In this document: positions 24,105-34,184 of the stretch, one piece after another
Layout of the letters: every line of letters starts with the position of its first letter
Position numbering within the stretch: the stretch's first letter is position 1
Assembly: GCA_026419785.1 (NCBI GenBank)
Contig: JAODTK010005735.1
Span: forward strand, 62,001-126,000
Reading direction: 5' to 3'
Length of the DNA: 64,000 nt
Source: Sclerodactyla briareus
Taxonomy: Eukaryota; Echinodermata; Holothuroidea; Dendrochirotida; Sclerodactylidae
Made by a program: the position numbers and the translations under genes
Notes under the pieces: generated by a model
What the model was told of the DNA's origin: nothing
The model's input: only the letters and a program-made list of their open reading frames with translations
Databases searched by the model: none

Positions 24105-24335
24105 TCATAATCTATTTGCCTTCGAAAAGATCTTGTCAATATGAGTAGAAAGGGACAAGTCGTCAGAAAACGTCACCCCAGATAAGATGCTTGTTAACAC
24201 GCTCGAGAAAATAGCCATTAATGGTGTGAAGAACACATATTTTGCCCACCATGCAAATTTCATATCCCAAACCTTAGCCCAGAATTCAAGAGATTTCGAA
24301 CCCTCTTGTAGAAGGTGAAAATGTGATGCCCACAA
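24105..24335 (-). pseudogene. LINE reverse-transcriptase fragment (CR1/L2-like)
   Basis: The minus-strand frame retains segments characteristic of the RT palm/thumb region of CR1/L2/Rex1-type LINEs. 'LEFWAKVWDMKF' (about residues 16-27) corresponds to the usual L..WA..W.MKFN..KC. 'SGVTFSDDLSLSTHIDKI' (about 51-68) followed by 'SKANRL' corresponds to the LGVT.S.DLSW..HID.I..KANR block. It is only about 76 codons, with the KC motif degraded and no catalytic ADD motif in this fragment. It is a relic with no function expected. Flanks show no target-site duplication I can identify. Orientation is opposite to the LINE at 26.8 kb. Confidence 0.8.
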
Positions 24336-24339
24336 GCGA

Positions 24340-26838
24340 TATTACAGGAGTCAGGGTAGGCCTACCAAGTCTAGGCTACTGGAAAACCTGGAGTTTTGAA
24401 CATTCACTCAGGGGAAATTTACATTATCTCAAATGACCGGTAATAAGTCTTCCATCATAGCTGGAGCCGTTGCAGTAACTGCAGAACTTTCCAAACGGAT
24501 AATCTGCACTGATACAGGATCACCAAAAAATGATAGCAGTAAAAGGTAAAGATCGTCACTTTTATGAGCATTGATGTTACAGTCGATGTTGATGTAATCG
24601 GGAATCCCCCCACCACCCCCTCCCCTGATTGAGGACCTCAGGTCAACCGCGCGACCAACTGTTAATGTTTTTGGGGTCGAATGCAGTATAGAGAGAAACA
24701 ATTGTGTAGGGAGAAGACCCCTACCAGAGTGGAGTGGTTGCGTCCTCGTACAAACAGCCAGATACGCCATTGTTTGTAGGCCTATCATACACAGGCCCAT
24801 TGCTATCAATGTACATTAATTGATATCTTGAAAGGAACAGTAACTTGAGCATGATCGAGACACGAAGATAACAGACTAAGTAAATAATAAAATGCTCAAA
24901 AAGAAATAGGTTGTATCCATTTTGCAGAGTACCATATTTGTCATAAGATATATTCCCCTATACAGATAGAAGAAAAGTTGTGTCTCTCTCCCGTCACGTT
25001 GAGATATTAACTGTTGAAGTAGTGATGGAACATCAATATTTTCCGTTTCGTGGTATATTTTGATCATTTTCATTAATATTGAAAATAGTACCGTGGATTC
25101 GTGATGCTGTTTATTCCACGCAACCATAGACACTCAACATGGTGTGCGTGTACCAATATGTTTGCAAGACATCTGGTGTTTTATGAAGATATCAATTATT
25201 ATCTGAGATAAACAGGGGACCAAAGTGTTTGCAAAGCTAGTAAACAAGTCGGCATTTCAAAAAACAAGATGGAATTAGTATGGAGCTTCATAGCGGAAAT
25301 AAAACAAACTATTGTTCATTGTCTGGGTGAGTAGGTGGTGGTCAGTATAAACTCCAGAGGGAGATTTTTTTGTTAATTTTAAAGAGGCATTGTCGTCGGG
25401 ATGCAACTGACGAGAAAGCGTGATATCTATATAAAATCAGTCTCGATTGACCGTGAAACGATTTTTGTAGTGACTTAAAGTGAACGGCCTCGTCCATTTT
25501 TTTTTTGGGGGGGGGGGGGGGTGATGCGAGACAATATAGCTTCTTTGATTAAACAGTATTCAACCCCTGCCTAGATGGGCCAATCTGGGTTAAATACTTG
25601 GTATTATATGCATTTGTTCCTCATGCTCACTATAAAATTTCAACACGAAAACCACAAAATCATGTAGCAACTAGTCATAGAATTGAAAATTGGCGTGTGT
25701 AGAGGTGAGCTGGTATAGTTTATCATATCAACAAATAGAATTAGCATGGGTGTTCCATCAGTTCATATTTTTTTCTCACTGAGAGTAGGGAATACCGTGG
25801 ACACATTCAGTGGCGTACCGGGAGATTTGTCCAACATTCACAGCATCACCCAGACTATTGACAACATGCAATTTATGGGCCCTGGACACACGTTGTAGCC
25901 AAAACTTGATGAACAACAGCTGTTAACGTCACTGAATAGTGAAATAATGTATTTTCAGTCAGTCAATTATGAAACATCGGTACATGCCATCGGGCCTCTG
26001 GGACTCTGTACTATTCGTTCGATGGTTGGTATTATTATTGTAAGAGGATTATTCACGTAATAATAACTCAGGGAAAATTCGTTGTGAAATATAGGCGACA
26101 TCTCAAATGAATGAGGAAATTACGGATTTGTTTTCATTCCCTTCGCAATTTACACGAATTTTCATGCAATATGATCCAGCCATGTGTCATTTTGAAGAGC
26201 GTGAGATGATTTTTTGATGGTGGTGTTACTGCTTTATCCTGGTTTTTTCCACTTGAGAGAATATTACATCAGAGTGCTATTGTGCCCAATCGATTGAGTA
26301 TCATATAACTAGTTTATCCCTAAGGGCAATCGTCGTCTGGTAGCAACTGGTGAACACGCGACAGTGTTTTGCATGAAATCACGACGAAAAACCGCCTCAT
26401 TGCAATTCGACATGTGAATGCGAACATTTCGATATACAGTGAAACGGTCGTAGGATTGTAGCTTCACGCGATCGGAACCGCTCATCTATCCGCGGGTATT
26501 GCGACACGATATTCCCTTCCTGATATATAACACGAAAACGGGAAGAGTATGACGCTTTAAATATTATAAATTCGAGGGTTATGAAATACGCTATTCTCAT
26601 CTATGAATATAAGTTTCAAAGCAATCTGCTGCAAACTCGAGTGTGATTTTGAACTTCCACGGGCAAACGGCACCGTCTATTATTTGCGGGATATTCGAGC
26701 AGTAAGCCTCTGTGCGTGAGGACAACGGTGCTAGGCGCAAACTACACAACGACATCTTAACAACTGTGGAGAGGTAAACGATCAATCATTGGACGGGATG
26801 GAAGATTGGAGACCAATATTTCGGTTTTGAAATGTGGA
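24340..26838. other. unassigned DNA, no gene recognised
   Basis: No supported gene. A 126-codon minus frame (24429-24809) includes a Gly run produced by a C-rich stretch and matches nothing. A poly-G run of 15 lies at 25507-25521. Confidence 0.35.
25507..25521. repeat. poly-G run
   Basis: A T-run joined to a 15-base G-run. Homopolymer lengths are likely uncertain. Confidence 0.9.
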
Positions 26839-26841
26839 CTA

Positions 26842-28060
26842 CAAAATAGCAGCAGCATGTACTGCCTCAAGATTAAACGGGATTTCAGCCAACTTTCCTC
26901 ATTCTGATCAAACTGGATTTCTTAGGAATAGATACATCGGAGAAAATACACTACTTATACTAGATGTCCTACATCGTGCACAGGGGTATGTTTTTTTGTA
27001 GACTTTGAGAAAGTTTGATTGCAAGACTGGAATTTTCTATTTTCCCCCCTATTTCTCCCCCCCCCCCCCCCCTGTTCCCTTCAATAATGGTACCTATCTT
27101 CTGGCTTATTTCTGGTCACAAGGGGAACGCGGCAGGATTGCTCCTTTATTCCTATCGTTTCTTTTTGTGGCTATACAATTTAGCCCTGAATTGCGGTTTG
27201 ATAGTTAATACATTTGCAGGATACCCTATTGGAAATGTGACAATCAAGTTACCGATGTATGCAAATGATACAACTGCTTTTATTGATGATACTGCCGTCT
27301 CTCTGAAGCGAGTGATGGATAGTTCGAGTGTTCTTCTGGTTCAAAGGTAAATTTTAGCAAATCTAACCTCCTCCCCATCGGTAATAGAATAGAGACACAC
27401 CGCCTAGACTGTGTTTCCGCCATAATATTCCTTTTACTTTACTGTTGGTGTTCGATAAGGGTTTAGGGTCGTAACTCCTCGAGGGGTATGATTTCTTCCG
27501 TTTGAACACCCTCTCCGAACTTATCACGCTTAAAAAATGTTCGATATATGTGGTCCGGCTGCAACAGATTTGACATTATATGAAAAAACTTGTATAGTTA
27601 CAACAACTTTCGCTTCTCACACAACTATTTTTCCCTTCATGTTACTAATCCATCCACCCGAGTCCTTTTCAAGAGAATATATAGTGGTTGTTCGCTCTTT
27701 TATTAGGACATGTAGGATGGAAAAGCATACAAAATAAAATCTCTATTTGATGCATCACTAAGGAGGGAGGCTTAAATATGAATAAATGTAATGACTTTGT
27801 TAAAAATTTAAAAATTGCTTAGTAACTAACTATCTTTGACATAAAACTATTACTGCATGGGAAAATTCCTTTCTGATCATTCCTGGAAAAGCCAAAAGGG
27901 GTTTTTTCTCGTCATTTGCAATAATAGGGGAGAGAGTATTCTTTATCCGAAAATTATCCTAATTGTGTTTAATTGTTGCCACGCCTTGGAGTGAACTTAC
28001 TTTTGAGGCCCGACATCTGATTATAGCGGGTAGATTATTTAGAACAATAGTTTTTTAAGA
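26842..28060 (+). pseudogene. Tx1/L1-like LINE RT relic, multiply frameshifted
   Basis: Fragments in the order of an L1/Tx1-clade reverse transcriptase, in changing frames. 'SDQTGFLRNRYIGENTLLIL' (26905-26964) is the RT1 DQTGF..GR.IGEN motif. 'VDFEKV' at about 26999 is the DFEKAFD motif, broken by an indel. 'NNGT' followed by 'RG.R' and 'P' is the RT3/4 RG.RQG.P region (about 27085-27150). 'IGNVTIKLPMYANDTTAFID' (27230-27289) is the YADDT catalytic block, with Asp replaced by Asn. Then come a SLK..M segment, 'FSLNTLSELITL'-like words and 'HPPESFSREY' (27649-27678), which is typical of the L1/Tx1 thumb region. A C-run (27057-27072) interrupts the frame. No endonuclease domain, ORF1 or tail is recognised. 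It is inactive. Confidence 0.85.
27057..27072. repeat. poly-C run inside LINE relic
   Basis: A 16-base C homopolymer within the RT relic, following the DFEK motif. It probably replaced or expanded coding sequence after the element died. Confidence 0.9.
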
Positions 28061-28860
28061 TAAGTAATCAGATAATCTGCTATAGGAGGTTGTTTGATTA
28101 AAACGTGTGCTATGGTTGGAGATTTCTCTTCGATGAGTCAGGTAGACCATCAACATACGACCCCTTATATTATATTACTATATATACAAATTTCATAAGC
28201 GCAGAAATTCCAACAGCGTTTGCTCTAATGCGCTAACAAAAACAAGAAACAACAAGACGCCAACTCCTGCTTAGTGATTCATTGCCTGTTTTTTTCCGAC
28301 CCTGGTTCGCCGACAAGTTGGGGCATCACATGTGTTCAGCACTATCCAAACCCTGCAAGATGTGTGTTGCCAACTAATCACAACACAAACCGACCCATCA
28401 CCTGCAATATTTACTACGCGCATGAGATTATGCCTGTTGCTTTTGACAGTCAAAAGTAACTGAGGGCAATTGAAGTAAAGACTGAAAATAAACCTGGTAA
28501 TCAGTTGTATCTTGATGATGAAGGTAAATAATTCACGAGCATAAACCATGAGGTCCACGTTTTCCATCAGTGGTGGGCACCCCAGCGACTGTAACCCTGA
28601 GTCGGAGACTGCAGGCAGGCTAAATGATGAGGATCACTTAGCAACATTGATCACTCATAAGTGCTGTTGTGAAAGCAGATAGACTTAATGACATTTGACC
28701 GTCATTTGATCGGACGACCAACACATCAACATCATCCAACAAATTAAAAAAAAACCTTGTTGGGGGTATATGTGTTGGGAAATAGAAGTGCATACATGCC
28801 TATATCTAGTGAATTGCATCCTCCGCTACCCTGACAAGTAGTCATTGTATGTACATTCCA
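28061..28860. other. unassigned DNA, no gene recognised
   Basis: No supported feature. It may contain the eroded 3' part of the LINE at 26.8 kb, but no motif can be named after about 28060. Confidence 0.35.
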
Positions 28861-28865
28861 GTGCT

Positions 28866-30820
28866 GTATACGGGGGGGGTAACTAGGGCAAATGCCCCCC
28901 CCCCTTCACGATTTTGGGTGTGGGATTTGCGCCCACCCATCCCCGAAAGATCGCCACTCGCCCCCTTTGGAAGTTTCTATTGTAATCATAATACCATTAT
29001 CAAAGCCTGTGCCGACATCCAGGGCACTTTTATCTAGTAGCCTCCATATGCCAAGGCGCCCCCATGAAAGTTGGTGCGAACCGCAGCCTATACATTTTTA
29101 GCTTACCCGAATGAATCTAAGCGACTTCTGGGTCAACGGTGGGGTAAAATGCCAGACAAACCACCGGAGCATACACTTCCTGACTACCTGTACCTGCCCC
29201 ATAGACTAGAGCTTGCTATTAAATGAACCCGCGCCCATCGTACCGTATTACGACATGTGCAAAATTCACTACACTTACAAACTCTCATGCCGGACCATGG
29301 GGCGCACCCGGCGCGCGCACCACCTAAAAAATATAGAGGATTTCTTTAAAATGATTTTATTGTTGTTTTTGTAATTTATTTTTGCTTTCCGCCTCCTATG
29401 GCGGTCGTAAACCCACATTTTCTATACGACCTCGCACCCGATTTGGCGCACCGCATATATGATAATTTGAGGCCCCCCCCGTCAATTTCTTGCCCCCCCC
29501 CCAATATCGGACAATCGGCGCCATGGCGTACATTAAATTTTGTGTCTTCACAAACCCTCCAAATGGCCGAAACGCACTTCCTGGGTGCCCGAAGTTTACA
29601 TGTACTCAGGATGCTCTAAGAAAATTTAGCTCTCGGTGGCCGGATTCTGGACTGGCTTAGAAGCCAAAAAAATTTAAAAAAATCCAACAATTATTCATGA
29701 TCAGTATCGTCATGAATGACAAGTTCCTCTGCATAACATCCATTCACATACGCATACCATGGTCATACGGCCCCAGTCATTTTGTCCATTGCTCCTCAAA
29801 TAAAATTGAGTTGCAGAGAGGGTGCCCTTGGCAGTGGATCATAGACTTTTCAGTCTGGGGCACAAGGGGGGGGGTGGGGGGGACATGGGCAATTAAAAAT
29901 AGTGTGTGGAAAACACAAAGATCAAGGGGAAGCAGTCCTCGTAATATTGGTGGGACATTCCCCCTCACCCCGTCCCCCCCGGTTTCGCCTCCATTTGTAC
30001 GCTGAACGCCCACCGGTAGTGGCGCTCCGTCCAGATAGTGCAAGGTTATCCTGAACCCCATCTCTTCGTCCCCCCCCCCCAAATCTTTTGCGCCCCTCTA
30101 CCGAACCCCTATATCCGCCCCGAACCGTCCGTCACCTATGTTCAGATAGCTTCCGTATCGTATACCGCAGACAAGCCGATCGAGATCTAAAAGCTAGATC
30201 AGCCTTTACTAGATTGATATTCTAGTTTTTTATCGATCTACGAAGTATGTCTATAAGGAACTATTCCAATACGAACCGCGATTCCTGTGTATGTCCTTAA
30301 TTCCATGTATTCATTTTACCTAGCGTCCTTCCCTGCCGGTTTATGTCTGTTTACCCCCTCATGGGGGCCAGCTTAACCACTGATCGTGCAAACGGTCAAC
30401 AATTTCGTTTTATCATAGTTGATTTGTGTTTTAAAATATCCGAATCAGAGTCCGGGCTGGCCTGGAATAGCATATTTTTTTAATTTTTACTCCCATCCGG
30501 CTCCCTTAGATCTGGCGCAGGCGCGTATCTCTAACGGGAGGGTAGGGGGGCTTCCCCCATTTTTTAATCCCCCCCAAAAAAATATATAAATTAGAAATAA
30601 TCGTATTATATAATAGTATTTGAATATATAATAGACGAATATCCAATGCCCTTCTGCAGCCTGGAAAGCTTTTTTTTTCCGGTGAATCTGAGAGGCTCCA
30701 TTTTCAAAATTTTTCACGCAGCACTCCGCGCCAACCCGAGGGTGGTGCTCTCCGCTTAGAGTCACAGAATAATTGACCAAAAAATTCTGGCGCCCCCCTG
30801 ATCGACTGCCCCCCCCCCAC
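28866..30820. repeat. cluster of C-rich dispersed repeat fragments
   Basis: Runs of 8-13 C recur with similar surroundings: 28897-28909, 29472-29479 and 29493-29502, 30069-30079, 30568-30575 and 30809-30818. Several have 'GC.CCC' words and 'ACGATTTTGGG' or 'ATTTTTTAATCCCCCCC' beside them. The reverse-complement flavour (GGGGGGTGGGGGGG) occurs at 29869-29882. This looks like debris of one or more C-rich elements rather than a gene; frames are Pro-rich and uninformative. Boundaries are approximate. Confidence 0.4.
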
Positions 30821-30829
30821 CTCCTTCAT

Positions 30830-32640
30830 TTTTGGCTCGATCTGTCCCTTGGTATATTCAGTGGCGCAATCGCATGGTTTCCTCACATGTTGGTCTGTGG
30901 TACCATATTCCTTATCACTATGGTGACTGAGGGGGTAAGTCATTGCAGTCAATCGTTTCCAATTTGTACATCCGAGTATCCGTGGTCTTTTAAAAACGTG
31001 ACTGTGGGTGTATCAATTTTCTTATTTCCAGGCACAGAAAGTGACTGAGGTGTTCATTTATTCCGTTGACCCACCTAAGTGGCAATGACTTCACCTTGTC
31101 TGGGTACAAGGGGTGGGTCATCATTGACAAGTGCATACACTGGTTTAGAATACTTGTCTCAATAGCCATTTTACCAGTCCATCAAATGTCTTTTGCCATT
31201 TTTAGGGTCAAAACTTTTCACAAGGCTTTCAAATCACATATTCCCTCCTCCATGGGGTGTGGGGAATGTCTCTCAATTTGGCCCACCCCATGCAGCACCT
31301 CCCATAACAATATATCTGGCTGCATATAATATACAATAGATACAGAACAGGCAGATCTCTTTGGCAATTTTCTAGGTTATATTTATAGCCCATGTTGAAC
31401 AGTTTCTGAATTATGGGGCTCCGTTAATGTTTGGTCCAGTATGACCGTCTTACCAATTGTTCAAAATGTTGATATTCTGGCAACCACTTTTCCCAATAGT
31501 CACATCATGCTGACTGTCACCCATTAGAGAGGCACTGGGGAGAAGATATATATTAATAGAAGACCCAAACCCTACCAATTTCCTTTCTTTCTGCCTGGGG
31601 TACAGTGTAATGCACTCACTTTTTGCCCATAGCGAAAATGCACAAATGTTGTTGCCCTTCCCCACTTTCAAAGCTTCCCTTGACCCGTGCTTTCTTCTTC
31701 CTCCCACTCACTACATCTCACTGCATCTACACACACCACCGTTAATCCCCTCAATAGGGCTCGCTATGAATAAAAGGTAATAATACCCAATAGTCAGTCC
31801 TGCCTGTCAATTTATTACATATGGAAGTGTGCTCTTTGCATGCATACACGGAAGTGTTAAATTAAATGTAAACAAAAAGATAATCAGTAGCTGAGTGCAC
31901 ACAGAGATAATTGGATACACCACTCTCAATCTCTGAGGCATTGTCAGTGCCCAGTGCCATTCCACACTGAAGGTCTGACAGGCAGTCAAAAGGTTATTGT
32001 GTGTTTACTCACGTGTATTCACACACACAATTGAGAGACTGGATACTTTTGAGGATTGGGACCAATGTGGACCAGCCAAACGAAGGGATTATAGAGTATA
32101 CACATACCAATGCAGGCAGTGATTGGAGAGGATTATGGCTGGCCACATAGGTTGCTAACTTGAATCAGCAGGACCTATCCTGTGTGGATTTATGCTGTAA
32201 TTAACTAGTTAAAAGGGAACTTGAAGATCACTATCGCGTTTTCAATTAATGAAAGTACAACAACTTGCCTTCCCCCCTCGAGTGAAAATATATAGACCTA
32301 TGTTGAAAAATTGCCAGTTTGTCCTTCCCCCCCCCCGATCCTACCTCCCATTGATATCCATGTTTACTAATCCCAATTTTTGTACTTTCTCCTGAGAAAA
32401 TGCCACTGGGATAAAGTAAATACCACTACATGAGAGGAAGTATACGTCGAGAGGCAGTTCTGCCGTGCATTAGGAATTTGTCAAATGCAGTGATGCAGGC
32501 TTCAATAGGGCTACATTAATTCAATTTTCATAAGCGGCCTACTGAAAAACCTGGGGTTGCATGCGACCAAATTGCCACTACCTACTGATCGGAGTAGATA
32601 TAGGCTGTCATTGGCTAGTCCATATCAAACGGATATCAGG
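30830..32640. other. unassigned DNA, no gene recognised
   Basis: No supported gene. The frames at 30773-31048, 31066-31329 and 31450-31707 (85-91 codons) have no motif. A C-run with flanking T lies at 32327-32338. Confidence 0.35.
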
Positions 32641-32665
32641 ATAATAACAAAATGCCATTAAGGAA

Positions 32666-32780
32666 TTTGTACTGTCTTCACTGTGGCGAAATATTTGGTG
32701 CTAGTTCAATCTCAACATATCAGAATCCACTAAATGAAATTCAGAATTTTTACTGTCTTCACTGGGGGAAATATTTGTTT
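32666..32780 (+). repeat. short direct duplication, ~81-bp period
   Basis: 'TACTGTCTTCACTGTGGCG' followed by AAATATTTG (32669-32697) recurs as 'TACTGTCTTCACTGGGGGA' followed by AAATATTTG (32750-32778). The period of 81 is a multiple of three, so a 65-codon frame reads through with a repeated 'YCLH.G' segment. This resembles a zinc-finger pair only superficially: spacing and ligands do not fit, and I do not call a gene. Confidence 0.65.
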
Positions 32781-32814
32781 GTTTGGCTATATGCTTGCCT
32801 CACTCTGCACAATG

Positions 32815-33560
32815 AATCGTTGCCGAGATATAAGATTGTCCTATGGTGACCTGGAATGACCTTGACCTGATACAAAAAACAATAGGGTTCTCTTCATCAT
32901 GTGTACAATCCACCCCTAATTTGAACTTAAGAGATACTTGCATTCTTAGATATCATGCTGACGAGCAGATGTCAAATGTCAATTTATCCACTTTCGTGGT
33001 TTTAGCTGTCCTTGACTTCCACATCTTGAGATGCTTTGATATAGTATCGTCAGTATGGTAGTGGCATTCACTTGTTTGTTTGTCTCAAGATGCATCTGAC
33101 CATCACAAAAAGCACGCAAATCCACCAGGTCAAAAGGGTAAATGAGGGCAAAGTCCAATAGGTCAAGTCGTCCACCAGCTGTATTTCACCCGAGAACGAA
33201 ACTTTGCCATTACGACAGTCCTCCCAAATGTTTCGTTTCCGAGGTATATGACGATTTCCTCCTTGGTGACCTTGAAATGACCTTGCCTGACCCCAAAAAC
33301 AATAGGGTTCATCCTCACCATACCTTCTACCCACATACTCACTTTTAAACTGTGATAGATACCGCGTTCGTAGATATCGTGCTGCAAGCTTTTTTGACTT
33401 TGCCCACTCGTGCCTTGAATGAACTTGAACAGGGCACCCAAAACATAGGGGGTCATCCTCCCCATATTTGCAACCCACATACCAATTTGAACTTGTACAG
33501 GTTGCGTAGGTGCAGATATCTGCTGACAAGGGGGTACAACACTACACAGACACACACACA
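32815..33560 (+). repeat. degenerate tandem GACCTTGACC/CAATAGGG repeat
   Basis: A module of 'cGTTgCCGAGaTATa', 'TTGGTGACCT..AATGACCTTG..CTGA' and 'CAATAGGGTTC.TC' starts near 32815. It recurs near 33230 and in degraded form near 33410 ('GCCTTGAATGAACTTGAAC', 'CATAGGGGGTCATCC'). Each copy continues with 'A.ATATC.TGCTG' about 100 bases later. The last copy ends in a CACACA run (33545-33561). This motif type is widespread in repeats of marine invertebrates. It creates antisense frames of 132-153 codons that should not be taken as genes. Confidence 0.65.
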
Positions 33561-33664
33561 CACATACGCACGGTCATGATGAATAGATTCCTGTTGACTT
33601 CGGCAAGAATCAAAAAACTATATACACACCCAGCAGACTTAACTACAGTTACAAATTAACGACT

Positions 33665-34180
33665 CCTTGTAACAATGCGTTGACGATTTAACTGCCTGTG
33701 GGAGTATGTTCGATTCCCTAGCGGCTTGCACATCAAAGGATCTGTCACCGTACATGCGGAGCCGGGATTTTGAAAGATGGACGTAGCATGGGTTTGATGA
33801 ACTTGATGAGCGTTCTTCCTGGTTCGTAGCGATTCACCATGTTCGTAAGGTAGGCTGGGGCGATGTCATGCAATGCCTGTAGGTCGGAGCACTACTTTGA
33901 AATCACCCGATTCTCCACAGGTAACCAGTGCAGGTCAATCAATAACGGGATTATGGTCAGATGTTCTCATGAGAATATGACACGAGCTTGCCATATTCGG
34001 AACTCGTTGAAGAACTTAAAGATCAAGTTAGGCGGTAGCCCATATTGGAGGAGCAATTGGGATAATCGAGGCGTGACGTGACGTGATTGTTCGAGATTCC
34101 TCTCCACAAAGCCTAATGGAATAACTATTGCGATCCGCGTGGCTGGTGGCCTACCTAGGCTGAAATGATGATGCCTATCC
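33665..34180 (-). pseudogene. CR1/Rex1-like LINE RT C-terminal relic
   Basis: Read on the minus strand with several frame changes, the region keeps the order of the C-terminal RT part of a CR1/Rex1-type LINE. A 'LDYPNC' word precedes a 'LQRVPNMAS' segment (LQ.VQN.AAR). Next comes 'DLHWLPVENRV' (about 33896-33928; the highly conserved LHWLPV..R motif), then 'LQALHDIAPAYLTNMV' (YKALH..AP.YL..L), 'RYEPGRTL' and a terminal block ending in 'LPQAVKSS'. At least three frameshifts and a stop are present. No catalytic palm motif lies in the fragment, so it is 5' truncated. It is inactive. Confidence 0.85.
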
Positions 34181-34184
34181 AACC

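Noticed and set aside
32652..32849. Possible paired zinc finger (YCLHCGEIF / YCLHWGKYL)
   Set aside because: It is produced by an 81-bp DNA duplication; the second copy lacks the Cys pair and no His ligands are spaced correctly.
33700..33720. Possible pol III B box (TATGTTCGATTCCC) suggesting a tRNA or SINE
   Set aside because: The word is explained as the complement of the C-terminal block of a minus-strand LINE RT; no A box lies at the right distance.
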